Source: Prevotella sp. (GTDB lineage Bacteria > Bacteroidota > Bacteroidia > Bacteroidales > Bacteroidaceae). Taken from it: a stretch of DNA of 64,000 bases. The position numbers were made by a program, and so were the translations under genes. The stretch lies in NCBI GenBank assembly GCA_017470055.1, contig JAFUFD010000020.1, positions 115,492-179,491 of the forward strand, given 5' to 3'. A model generated the notes under the pieces. It searched no databases. It worked only from the letters and a program-made list of their open reading frames with translations, and was not told the DNA's origin. Below, in pieces: positions 27,176 to 35,251 of the stretch; the first letter of the stretch is position 1, and every line of letters begins with the position of its first letter.

Positions 27176-29497
27176 TTACAGCCTGACAACCGTATTGCCT
27201 CCTTGAGGAAGTCGGATGGTGATGGTGACGGGACCGTCGGTAGAACGGGCAAGACCACGGATGAGCAGTTGGGCATTACCCATAAAAGCAGGAATTGTCG
27301 CTGTCTGACGGTCGGAGCCTTGCGGACGCTCAGCGACCTTATAACCCGGATCACCATTGCCCCAGCCGAGAATCTCGGCATCGCCGTCGACACTGACCTG
27401 CAACTGGTCGCAGGCATCAGGCACGTAACGTCCCTTTTGATCCTTCAGCGTGAGGTCGACGACCACGACATCCTGTCCGTCATGACGGAGCGTTGACTTG
27501 CTGACAGAAGCCTCGGCACGCACTGCGGAACCTGTTGTCTCGATACGCTCCGTGGCAACACGCTTGCCGTTACGATAACCATAGGCAACCAATCTACCTG
27601 GGCGGTAGGTCGTCTTCCAGACAAGGTGCCCGTCTTTGCTGAGAGCCTGCCTGCCGAGCGACTTGCCATCTTGCAGCAACTCCACCTCGTCCAGGTTGGA
27701 ATATGCCCACACCTCTATCTCCTTGCCTTCCCAACCTCTCAGATTCCAGTGGGGAAAGACATGGAGCACGGGCTGATCGGTCCATGCCGCCTTCAAATAA
27801 TACGCCTCGTCCTTGGGAAAACCGCAGTAGTCGAGAATACCAAACTGGCTACCTGTAGCGGGCCACACCATGGGATTCGGCTCCCCACGGTAGTCAAAAC
27901 CCGTCCAATAGAAGAGTCCGCCAGCCCAGATATTGTCACGGTAGAATTTCCAGCCACGCTCGATGACATTCTTCTCACCGTTGCTACGCTCCTCACCAGC
28001 CATATTGATACTCTCCATCCAGCCCTTGAGGGAGTCGGTGGCATAGACATTACGGGTACCACAGGCACTCGTCTCCTCCGTGCCTACCACTACCCAGTCA
28101 GGATAAGCCTTATGGCGGTTGTCGACATCATTCTGCACGATATAGTTATAGCCATGGACATCCACCTGCTTGACGATGCCAAAGCCACCGCTGTTACCAT
28201 AGGTATACAGACGGGAGTCGTCGATGGTACGGGCATAGTCGATCATCGCACGGGCTATCTTCTCGCCCTTGTCACCGCTCTCTATCCACCACTCCTCGTT
28301 ACCGATGCTCCACAGTGCCACAGACGGGTGGTTACGATGGTCGACAATCATACGGCGCAGCAGGTCGTAATGCTCCTGATTGGTACCCATCAGGCGGTTC
28401 TCGTCAATACAGAGCACACCTAATGAGTCGCAGACATCCAGCATCACATCAGAGGCAGGGTTGTGCGACCAACGGATAGCGTTCATCCCTAACGCACGGA
28501 GTTTGTTGATGCGATAAATCCACAGTTCCTTGCTGACGGCGACACCTACCCCTGGATGGTCAAGATGCATATCTGCGCCCTTGAACTTGAAGGGTTCCCC
28601 ATTCAGGCGCACGCCCTCCTTCGCATCGAAGGTGATGGTGCGCAGACCCACCTTAGTATAGACGGCATCCTTGCCGTCCGCCGTCACCGTCTTGAGCGTA
28701 TAGAGATAAGGACTCTTGTCGCTCCACAGGCGTGGCTGCGGAATGGTGAGCGTCTCCTTACCTGTTGCCACCACGGCACCCTCTTGATTATAAAGTATGT
28801 TCTGATAGTCACCGGCAGCCTCCACCTTCACTTGGAGCACTCCGTCTCTCCACGTATAGAAGACATCACCGATATGACTGCCTGCGTCTTTCTTGACGAG
28901 CCACACGTCACGATAGATTCCTGCGCCCTCATAGTACCATCCCTCCTCTGTCATGGCATCGCAGCGCACGGTGATGAGGTTGTCGCCCCCATAGTTCAGG
29001 TACTCGGAGACATTATATTCCTGAGAGGCATAGCCACTGGGCTCCGTTCCCAGATAGAAGCCGTTGCAGAACACCTGTGCGTTACGGAAGATACCTCCGA
29101 AACGGATGCTGATAGCCTTTCCCTCATCCTGCTTGTCGACGGTGAAGTGCTTACGATACCAACCGATGGAGTTCTGCGGATATTTCCATCCCACCTGCTT
29201 ATAGCCATGCGAATGACTTGCCTTACCATCATAAGGCAGGTCTACCACCCAGTCGTGAGGCAGGTTGACATGCGTCCATGTGGAGTCGTTGAAGTCAACG
29301 GCAACTGGTCCTTTGTTCTGCCCGATCGCCTTGGCGCGATAGGTAAAATACTCGGTGCCATGGGTAAAGTCCTGTTGCATCGAGGCGGCATCGCCCAGAT
29401 GGAAAGTCCAATCGTTGTTCAGCAATACGGTCTCACGCTGTGCGGAGGCATTTGCCACACTCAGGAGAGTGCAGACAGCAAGAAGGAAAAGTCTCAT
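27176..29497 (-). CDS. Glycoside hydrolase family 2 (beta-galactosidase-like), exported
   Basis: The 773-residue protein has a signal peptide ending ANASAQ. The GH2 sugar-binding jelly roll is at about 25-200 (HDWVVDLPYDG, YRKHFTV, FGGIFRNAQVFCNG). An Ig-like domain follows (about 205-290) and then the TIM barrel (about 295-580): MNAIRWSHNPAS, the acid/base E401 in SIGNEEW, and the nucleophile at E474 or E475 in VGTEETSACG. C-terminal DUF4982-like and Ig-like beta domains end the chain. It probably cleaves a beta-galactoside or related linkage in the periplasm; the exact substrate cannot be read. No susC/susD pair is near. It follows the sigma-factor gene by 17 bases, so it may be read from that promoter. 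Confidence 0.92.
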   Translation of the reverse strand: MRLFLLAVCTLLSVANASAQRETVLLNNDWTFHLGDAASMQQDFTHGTEYFTYRAKAIGQNKGPVAVDFNDSTWTHVNLPHDWVVDLPYDGKASHSHGYKQVGWKYPQNSIGWYRKHFTVDKQDEGKAISIRFGGIFRNAQVFCNGFYLGTEPSGYASQEYNVSEYLNYGGDNLITVRCDAMTEEGWYYEGAGIYRDVWLVKKDAGSHIGDVFYTWRDGVLQVKVEAAGDYQNILYNQEGAVVATGKETLTIPQPRLWSDKSPYLYTLKTVTADGKDAVYTKVGLRTITFDAKEGVRLNGEPFKFKGADMHLDHPGVGVAVSKELWIYRINKLRALGMNAIRWSHNPASDVMLDVCDSLGVLCIDENRLMGTNQEHYDLLRRMIVDHRNHPSVALWSIGNEEWWIESGDKGEKIARAMIDYARTIDDSRLYTYGNSGGFGIVKQVDVHGYNYIVQNDVDNRHKAYPDWVVVGTEETSACGTRNVYATDSLKGWMESINMAGEERSNGEKNVIERGWKFYRDNIWAGGLFYWTGFDYRGEPNPMVWPATGSQFGILDYCGFPKDEAYYLKAAWTDQPVLHVFPHWNLRGWEGKEIEVWAYSNLDEVELLQDGKSLGRQALSKDGHLVWKTTYRPGRLVAYGYRNGKRVATERIETTGSAVRAEASVSKSTLRHDGQDVVVVDLTLKDQKGRYVPDACDQLQVSVDGDAEILGWGNGDPGYKVAERPQGSDRQTATIPAFMGNAQLLIRGLARSTDGPVTITIRLPQGGNTVVRL

Positions 29498-29514
29498 TAT
29501 CTTAGTGGTTTTAG

Positions 29515-30078
29515 TTATTTCTCAATAGAAGCCTTACGGAGTTTCCGCACCGCTTTGTCACGAATCTGACGCACCCGTTCCCGTTTCAGTCCGAGTTCCA
29601 CACCGATCTCCGCCATGGTCTTACGCTCGCCGCCAATACCGAAGAAACCTTTGACGACAGCCTGTTCTCGCTCGTTAAGAACGACGATGGCACGGATAAG
29701 GTCATCGGAGAGAGAAGCCTGCTCCAAATCGAGGTCAGCCTTCTTCGCATCCGTGTCCTCCAGCACGTTCAACAGGGTATAGTTGTTTTTCGAGCCCACG
29801 GGCAGCGACTCATCGGTAGAGAGCACAGGAATCTCGCCCGTCACCTTACGGATAGCCTCCTCGATGCTATGGCGGATATAAGGGGCTGCGAAGGTGACAA
29901 AGGGTTTCCCTCTGCTGGAGTCGTATTTCTCCGCTGCCTTGATGAGTCCGATACTTCCCTCACTGATGAGGTCATCGGTACTCAACAACTCGGAGGTGTA
30001 TTGCCGTGCCAGCGTCACGACATACCCCATATTCTTCTGGATCAACTCGTCGCGGTGTTCTTCTTTTGTATGATTCAT
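29515..30078 (-). CDS. Small sigma-70 family factor (regions 2 and 4 only)
   Basis: This 187-residue RNA polymerase sigma factor has a primary-sigma-like region 2 (about 15-80: NMGYVVTLARQY, STDDLISEGSIGLIKAAEKY, FVTFAAPYIRHSIEEAIRK) and region 4 (about 133-183: REQAVVKGFFG, MAEIGVELGLKRERVRQIRDKAVRKL). Region 1.1 and most of region 3 are missing; a 50-residue linker replaces them. Bacteroidetes commonly carry such short RpoD paralogues. A TATCTTTG box at 30095-30102 would place the transcript start near 30088, so ATG 30078 is preferred over ATG 30087. It is divergent from the PSD-like gene and upstream of GH2; a link to either is only suggested by position. Confidence 0.88.
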   Translation of the reverse strand: MNHTKEEHRDELIQKNMGYVVTLARQYTSELLSTDDLISEGSIGLIKAAEKYDSSRGKPFVTFAAPYIRHSIEEAIRKVTGEIPVLSTDESLPVGSKNNYTLLNVLEDTDAKKADLDLEQASLSDDLIRAIVVLNEREQAVVKGFFGIGGERKTMAEIGVELGLKRERVRQIRDKAVRKLRKASIEK

Positions 30079-30094
30079 TTTTCCCATTTGGGTG

Positions 30095-30102
30095 CAAAGA
30101 TA
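30095..30102 (-). promoter_or_regulatory. -7 box for the sigma-factor gene
   Basis: TATCTTTG on the minus strand. No -33 match at the expected distance. Confidence 0.35.
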
Positions 30103-30122
30103 GTCATTTCCAAGCAGAAAAC

Positions 30123-30154
30123 TTGCTAAATCTCAAAATTTCTTTGTACCTTTG
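30123..30154 (+). promoter_or_regulatory. Promoter of the PSD-like/phosphatase/barrel operon
   Basis: TTG (30123-30125), 21 bases, TACCTTTG (30147-30154). Transcription would start near 30161, about 11 bases before the ATG at 30172. Confidence 0.6.
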
Positions 30155-30171
30155 TATGCAAATTCAATGTG

Positions 30172-31446
30172 ATGACCAAACAAAAACAACTCAGGAATCT
30201 TTGGTACCTATTGCTGGTGATTCCCTTGCTGCTGACCGGCTGTCAGGATGACGAGACGACAGGTAGAGGCGACAGGGACCTCCATACGGAGGCGGCGCAA
30301 CAACTTATGATGATCTGTGAGACGAACACGGAAGTCAAGCAATTGCTGGAGCATGCCATCCGTCAGGCTGCCAAGATCAACCCCGACCGCCAGTATAACC
30401 CCGCACAGACCTTGGAGGAGTTCTACGACTTCATCGACAGGAACGTGCGCTGCCTGCCTTGGGAGGTGATGATGCTGCCTGCCCCCAACGACTATGGACA
30501 CTCCCTCTATGGGCGTACCGACCAGGGCATCGGCTATTTCTGGTTTGTGGTCGACCAGCCGTTGGACGAGTTGCGGGACAGGGGCTATTTCTATCCCACG
30601 GTGGAGTTTGTGGAGCCATTCGCCTCTTGGCTGTCCACCTATAGCAACTCCTGGGGCGACTGGCTGTCGACAACGGACAGTTGGAACGACACATATTATA
30701 ATATGGTGGCATCCGACCCTGACTGGGGCTTCATGGAAGGATGGTATGGCGAGGGCAACCAATGGAAGACTTTCAACGAGTTCTTTGCCCGCAGTCTGGT
30801 GTCACCCGACGTGCGTCCTATCTCCGACACAGAGGTGGTGTCGCCTGCCGACTCCTATCCGAAAGGCACTTGGGCTATCAGCGATGATAACCAGTTGGTG
30901 TATACCCCTGAGGAGCGGTTGCAAATCAAGACGGCGATGATCTCCGACATCGCAGGACTTATCGGAGAGAACTCCCCCTACAAGGATGCCTTTGCTGGGG
31001 GAACGCTGACCCATACGTTCCTCGATGTCAACTGCTACCATCGATATCATGCCCCTGTCGACGGCATCCTGAAAGAACTGCGCACCATCCCTGGGGTATC
31101 GGCTGGGGGCGGCTATACGCTGTGGGATAATGAGCAGAAACTCTACTACTACGTCAACGATATCGGTTTCCAGATGGTGGAGACACGTTCCTGCGCCATT
31201 ATCGAGACGGAGGACTACGGACTGGTGGCAATGCTACCAGTGGGCATGTCTCAGATATGCAGTTGCAACTGGATTCCCTCCCTGCATGTCGGACAGGCTC
31301 TGAAGCGGGGCGACGAGATGGGCTTCTTTCAGTTTGGCGGCTCTGACATTGTCCTGATCTTCCAGAAAGGCGTGGAGGTGGAACTGTGCCATAACAACGA
31401 TCTCTCGCTGATGGGACAGCCGTATGCGAGACTAACCAAGAAATAA
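30172..31446 (+). CDS. Phosphatidylserine decarboxylase-family lipoprotein
   Basis: The 424-residue protein has a lipobox LLTGC (Cys 24), so it is predicted to be lipid-anchored outside the cytoplasm, unlike housekeeping PSD. Residues about 35-105 resemble the accessory N-terminal domain found in non-canonical PSD-family proteins (TEVKQLLEHAIRQA). The PSD domain follows: WKTFNEFFARSL at about 198-209, Asp 227 in SPADSYP, NCYHRYHAPVDG with His 290/293, GMSQICS, and RGDEMGFFQFGGSDIVLIF with the presumed pyruvoyl Ser 391. The Asp/His/Ser set needed for self-cleavage is present, but the usual GST is GSD. A GTG at 30169 is in frame; ATG at 30172 is better. It overlaps the phosphatase gene as TAATG. 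Its substrate is not known; it may be an amino acid or amino lipid. Confidence 0.85.
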   Translation: MTKQKQLRNLWYLLLVIPLLLTGCQDDETTGRGDRDLHTEAAQQLMMICETNTEVKQLLEHAIRQAAKINPDRQYNPAQTLEEFYDFIDRNVRCLPWEVMMLPAPNDYGHSLYGRTDQGIGYFWFVVDQPLDELRDRGYFYPTVEFVEPFASWLSTYSNSWGDWLSTTDSWNDTYYNMVASDPDWGFMEGWYGEGNQWKTFNEFFARSLVSPDVRPISDTEVVSPADSYPKGTWAISDDNQLVYTPEERLQIKTAMISDIAGLIGENSPYKDAFAGGTLTHTFLDVNCYHRYHAPVDGILKELRTIPGVSAGGGYTLWDNEQKLYYYVNDIGFQMVETRSCAIIETEDYGLVAMLPVGMSQICSCNWIPSLHVGQALKRGDEMGFFQFGGSDIVLIFQKGVEVELCHNNDLSLMGQPYARLTKK

Positions 31447-33449
31447 TGAACATCAAGTCAATGAAACATCTCATTCCCAAATCCATCAGAGAGTCGATTG
31501 CCTTACGGACTGCGTTTCTCATACAATTCTTTGTGCTATTGGTACTGCTGGTGGGTGGTGTGTGGCAAATACACCATGTACGGGACATCGTATCCGCAGA
31601 GGTACACTATCAGGCTAGCAAGGCTATGGATGTCGCCATCACGGTGATTGACAACCGCGTGTCGAACGTGGAGACGGCAGTCAACACGGCTGCCTCCTAC
31701 GCCAACATGCTCGCCTTCGATGAACAGGGAGTCTACACCCTGCTAAGCCAGTTGATCGTGGCAAACAAGGACATCGAGGCGGTCACCATGCTCTATAAAG
31801 AGAACTTCTTCCCCAAGCACGGGCGCTACTTCGCCCCAACGGTGGTGTACAACCCCTCTAACGGCTCTTACGAGGAGGATGAGATCGGAGGTCCTGAGCA
31901 TGACTTCTGCTATCTGGAGACGGACAGCAACTGGGTGTATACCATCAAACTGGACAAAGGCTACTGGTGTCTGCCCTACATCGACTCCATGTCTACCAAA
32001 CGTCCGATGGTGACTTACTCCGTCCCCCTGCACGATGAGACGGGAGCGATCTACGCTGTGTTATGCGCCGATGTGAACCTGCACTGGGTACAGCGTATTG
32101 TCAATGAGGCGAAGCCTTATGCGTACTCGCAGATTAGTGTGCTGAGCCGTGATGCGAAATACATCTGCCACCCTGACTCCAACAGTATCCTGTCTGTGGA
32201 TGCCTTGAAGTTAGCACGCTCGAAGAAAGACACGGAATTCCTGGAACTCACCCAACGGATGCTGCAAGGCAAGCGAGGGTCGGACACGATAGACAAACGA
32301 TATATCGACGAATCGGAGGACAAGGAGAACGATGACGACTACCTCATCTACTATGCGCCTGTGAAACGAGTGCAGTGGGCGGTGGGCTTCACCTATCCTA
32401 TTCGCAAGATCATGGAGAAACCCAATCAGTTACGTGCCTTTATGATTTTCTTCCGAGTCGTCACCCTCCTGCTGATCTTGGCAGTCACCTATCTCATCAT
32501 CCATGTCCAACTACGCCCCTTGAAGACCATCGCCCAGTCGACACAGGAGGTGGCAAAAGGTAATTTCCAGACACAGTTGCCTATGGTCAGGACGCACGAC
32601 GAGGTACGCCAGTTCCGTGACTCCTTTGCGGAGATGCAACGGTCACTGGCGAACTATGTGGAGGAACTGAAAACGACGACGGCAAGCAAGGCAAGTATGG
32701 AGAGCGAACTGAAAGTAGCGTCGGGCATTCAGATGGCGATGTTGCCCAAGCAGATGCCTCCCTTCCCGGAACGTACGGATATCGACCTGTATGCCATGCT
32801 GAAGCCTGCAAAGGATGTGGGAGGCGACTTGTTCGACTGCCTGATTCGTGACGAGCACCTCTATTTCTGTGTGGGCGATGTCTCTGGAAAGGGTGTCCCT
32901 GCCGCCTTGTTCATGGCGATGGTGCGCAGTCTGTTCCGTAATATCACGTCGTATGCCAGTTCTCCTGCCGAGATTGCCATGGCACTCAACCGAGGACTTG
33001 CCGACGGCAATGACTATAACATGTTCTGCACGATGCTCCTGGGGGTACTCGACCTGAGGACAGGACAGGTGGATTATTGCAATGCGGGGCATAACGCCCC
33101 AGTCTTACGACGGGAGAAAGAGGGAGCGGTCGTCTTTGACTATGTAAATCCGAAGGTCAATATGCCATTAGGTGTTTTTGATGGCTTTGAGTATGAGGAG
33201 GAGCATGCACAATTGCAGACTGGCGACGGCATCTTCCTCTATACCGATGGGGTGACAGAGGCGGAGGACATCCGTGCCGGTCTCTTTGGCGAGGAGAAAC
33301 TGTTAGAGGTCTTGAGGGGATGCCAACAACAAGGCCATCTGTCACCACGCGACTATGTGGATGCTGTATACGATGCCGTCAAGCAACATGCCGAAGGAGC
33401 AGTACAGAGCGACGACATCACCATGATGCTGGTAGAATATAAAGGGTAA
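31446..33449 (+). CDS. Membrane sensor with Cache-like, HAMP and SpoIIE/PP2C phosphatase domains
   Basis: A 667-residue inner-membrane signalling protein. TM1 is at about 21-40. The extracytoplasmic double-Cache-like sensor covers about 45-325 (WVYTIKLDKGYW, YAVLCADVNLHWVQ), TM2 331-354, HAMP about 355-408, a short coiled coil, and the SpoIIE/RsbU-type PP2C domain about 445-664. Metal-binding acidic residues are seen in DVGGDLFD (D461) and VGDVSGKG (D478), with FLYTDGVTEA and SDDITMMLV at the end. It should dephosphorylate a phosphoserine on a partner such as an anti-anti-sigma factor in response to a periplasmic ligand. No STAS or anti-sigma gene is adjacent; the only sigma gene nearby is the divergent one at 29.5 kb. 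Co-transcribed with the PSD-like lipoprotein. Confidence 0.93.
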   Translation: MNIKSMKHLIPKSIRESIALRTAFLIQFFVLLVLLVGGVWQIHHVRDIVSAEVHYQASKAMDVAITVIDNRVSNVETAVNTAASYANMLAFDEQGVYTLLSQLIVANKDIEAVTMLYKENFFPKHGRYFAPTVVYNPSNGSYEEDEIGGPEHDFCYLETDSNWVYTIKLDKGYWCLPYIDSMSTKRPMVTYSVPLHDETGAIYAVLCADVNLHWVQRIVNEAKPYAYSQISVLSRDAKYICHPDSNSILSVDALKLARSKKDTEFLELTQRMLQGKRGSDTIDKRYIDESEDKENDDDYLIYYAPVKRVQWAVGFTYPIRKIMEKPNQLRAFMIFFRVVTLLLILAVTYLIIHVQLRPLKTIAQSTQEVAKGNFQTQLPMVRTHDEVRQFRDSFAEMQRSLANYVEELKTTTASKASMESELKVASGIQMAMLPKQMPPFPERTDIDLYAMLKPAKDVGGDLFDCLIRDEHLYFCVGDVSGKGVPAALFMAMVRSLFRNITSYASSPAEIAMALNRGLADGNDYNMFCTMLLGVLDLRTGQVDYCNAGHNAPVLRREKEGAVVFDYVNPKVNMPLGVFDGFEYEEEHAQLQTGDGIFLYTDGVTEAEDIRAGLFGEEKLLEVLRGCQQQGHLSPRDYVDAVYDAVKQHAEGAVQSDDITMMLVEYKG

Positions 33450-33455
33450 TCAGGT

Positions 33456-34163
33456 ATGAGGAAATATCCCGTTTTATTCGTATTACTCTTTCAGAGTATC
33501 GCTATGACGGCACAGGACTCCGTACAGGTGTCACTCGGTGCTGATCTGGTAAGTCACTATATCTGGCGTGGACAGGACTTGGGACATGTGAGCGTGCAGC
33601 CCACCTTGGGCGTTGGCTATAAAGGGTTGTCCCTCTCCCTCTGGGGGAGTGCTGGCATCTCCAAACACGAGGATCCCTACGAAATAGATGTCACCCTCGA
33701 CTATACGTGGAGGGGGGTGACGATTGGTCTCACCGACTACTGGTCGGATGAAGGCTACGACCACGACACGAAGTATTTCGACTATGCCGCCCATACCACC
33801 AGCCACACCTTGGAGGCACATCTCTGCTATGACTTCGGATGGGCTTCGCTAGGATGGTATACCAATTTCGCTGGGTATGACGGAGTCAACAAAAAAGACA
33901 AGCGGGCATATTCCTCCTATCTTGAGGCAAGTGTGCCTTTCCTGTTGGGCGGTTGTGAGTGGAGTGCCACCATTGGTGCCGTACCCTATGCCACCACCTA
34001 TTATGACACCAATGGCTTCGCCATCACCAGTCTGTCGCTAAGAGCCACCTATCCTCTTGCCGTCAGCAAGACTTTTTCACTACCTCTCTTTACCGAGGTC
34101 CATGCCAACCCTCGTCAGGAGAAAATGTGGTTTCTATTGGGTATGACGATTAGTCCTTGGTAA
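33456..34163 (+). CDS. Outer-membrane beta-barrel protein of unknown function
   Basis: The 235-residue protein begins with a signal peptide (about 1-19, ending MTAQ). The rest is a run of short amphipathic strands with alternating aromatic residues (GADLVSHYIWRGQDLG, VDVTLDY-like and LGWYTNFAGY), ending in FLLGMTISPW. The opening strand YIWRGQ and overall length resemble the TorF/Gcw_chp group of small barrels. It starts six bases after the phosphatase stop and is followed directly by a strong terminator, so it closes the operon. A shared function with the PSD-like lipoprotein, such as passage of its product, is inference only. Confidence 0.8.
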   Translation: MRKYPVLFVLLFQSIAMTAQDSVQVSLGADLVSHYIWRGQDLGHVSVQPTLGVGYKGLSLSLWGSAGISKHEDPYEIDVTLDYTWRGVTIGLTDYWSDEGYDHDTKYFDYAAHTTSHTLEAHLCYDFGWASLGWYTNFAGYDGVNKKDKRAYSSYLEASVPFLLGGCEWSATIGAVPYATTYYDTNGFAITSLSLRATYPLAVSKTFSLPLFTEVHANPRQEKMWFLLGMTISPW

Positions 34164-34168
34164 AAACA

Positions 34169-34201
34169 AAAAGGGAGACGGACTTTTCCCGTCTCCCTTT
34201 T
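34169..34201. terminator. Bidirectional intrinsic terminator
   Basis: AAAAGGGAGACGG (34169-34181) and its exact reverse complement (34189-34201) flank a seven-base loop. A-runs and T-runs on both sides let it serve the barrel-protein operon on plus and hsp20 on minus. Confidence 0.9.
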
Positions 34202-34219
34202 CCGAAGAATCATGTCGAT

Positions 34220-34642
34220 TTAGGAAATCTCAATCATACGTGACACCTTCGTCTCCTCCTTTTTCATCTTTGGCAACACAACGGTCAGGATGCCATTGTC
34301 GACCTTTGCCGAGATTTGCTCCTTGTCAACATCCTCAGGCAGTGAGTAGTTCTGCTGGTAGTTCGTGTAACTGAACTCACGGCGCAGGTAGTGCTGCTTC
34401 TTGTCCTCCTCCTTGTGCTCCATCTTGTTCTCGATGGCAATGCTCAGGTTGCCGTCCTCGTTCAGGTGTACCCTGCAATACTCTTTCTTAATACCTGGGG
34501 CTGCAACCTCCATGGTGTAGGCGTTCTCGTCTTCCTTGACATTCACTGCCGGAGCGGTATTTCTGGTCGAAGCCATCATATCATTGTTCATAAACTCGTC
34601 AAACATAGTTGGGAACCAACTGTTTTTGAATACTGGTAACAT
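34220..34642 (-). CDS. Small heat-shock protein (Hsp20/alpha-crystallin)
   Basis: The 140-residue chaperone has the alpha-crystallin domain at about 33-132: VNVKEDENAYTMEVAAPGI, the strand NLSIAIENK, YLRREFSYTNYQQNYSLPED, the conserved AKVDNGILTVVLPK, and a C-terminal VSRMIEIS. The N-terminus is short (LPVFKNSWFP). It binds unfolded proteins without ATP. Two ATGs are in frame; the one at 34642 has an AGGAGG exactly seven bases upstream, so I take it rather than ATG 34648. The strong Shine-Dalgarno is unusual for this phylum and suggests high translation. No CIRCE element is visible. The gene is separated from fur by about 165 bases. Confidence 0.93.
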   Translation of the reverse strand: MLPVFKNSWFPTMFDEFMNNDMMASTRNTAPAVNVKEDENAYTMEVAAPGIKKEYCRVHLNEDGNLSIAIENKMEHKEEDKKQHYLRREFSYTNYQQNYSLPEDVDKEQISAKVDNGILTVVLPKMKKEETKVSRMIEIS

Positions 34643-34648
34643 AATCAT

Positions 34649-34655
34649 ACCTCCT
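34649..34655 (-). promoter_or_regulatory. Strong Shine-Dalgarno that decides the hsp20 start
   Basis: AGGAGGT on the minus strand lies one base-group before ATG 34648 but at ideal distance (seven bases) from ATG 34642. Most genes here have no such site. Confidence 0.7.
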
Positions 34656-34808
34656 AATTCTATTTTAATTGTTCTATCATGTTATTTATCTCCTGAGTGC
34701 CTCCGTTTTCGCTTCGGCATTCACCCATAATAGTACAACTAACGTGCCACTATCCCTTTTCTGCCACAATGACAGGATAAAGCGACAGTTTGTCATAAAT
34801 AGATAATA

Positions 34809-35246
34809 TTATGCTTTCTTCGCACAAGTCGGACAGATGCCCTTCACGACATATTCCGTCTCTTCCTGGACAAAACCAGCAGGCAGAGGAACAGACGGAA
34901 TATGCACATTGGTCAGGCAATAGGTGCGACGACACTGGCGACAGGTCAGATGCACATGTCCGTGACAATGGCGTGTGTCGTCCAAATGGCAGACACAGTA
35001 TTTCTGAGAGCCAGAGCCGTCGTCGATATTATGCAGAAGATGAGCCTCAGCCAGTAAGGTCAGGGTACGAAACAAGGTAGAGCGGTCTACTGTTGGCATC
35101 TTCGCCTCTAAGTCGGCAAGACTGAAGGCATCATGAAAACCATGACGGACCTGTCGCCAGACCATCAGGCGCACTGCCGTCACACGAATGCCGGCATTGT
35201 CGAGCACCTGTTCATCGGAGATATCCATAATACCCCTGTTATTCAT
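34809..35246 (-). CDS. Fur-family transcriptional regulator
   Basis: The 145-residue metal-responsive repressor has an N-terminal winged helix (about 10-80: NAGIRVTAVRLMVWRQV, TVDRSTLFRTLTLLAEAHLL) and a C-terminal dimer/metal domain with HCHGHVHLTCRQC and CPTC, a CxxC pair typical of the structural zinc site. The Zur/PerR/Fur subtype cannot be decided. It begins five bases after the GH28 stop, so it is probably in one transcript with ddh and GH28. A role in controlling hsp20, the next gene, is possible but not shown. Confidence 0.9.
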   Translation of the reverse strand: MNNRGIMDISDEQVLDNAGIRVTAVRLMVWRQVRHGFHDAFSLADLEAKMPTVDRSTLFRTLTLLAEAHLLHNIDDGSGSQKYCVCHLDDTRHCHGHVHLTCRQCRRTYCLTNVHIPSVPLPAGFVQEETEYVVKGICPTCAKKA

Positions 35247-35251
35247 TGTTC

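Noticed and set aside
27626-29569. Long plus-strand frames (265 and 337 codons) opposite GH2
   Set aside because: They are shadows of the GH2 gene; no motif, no promoter, atypical composition.
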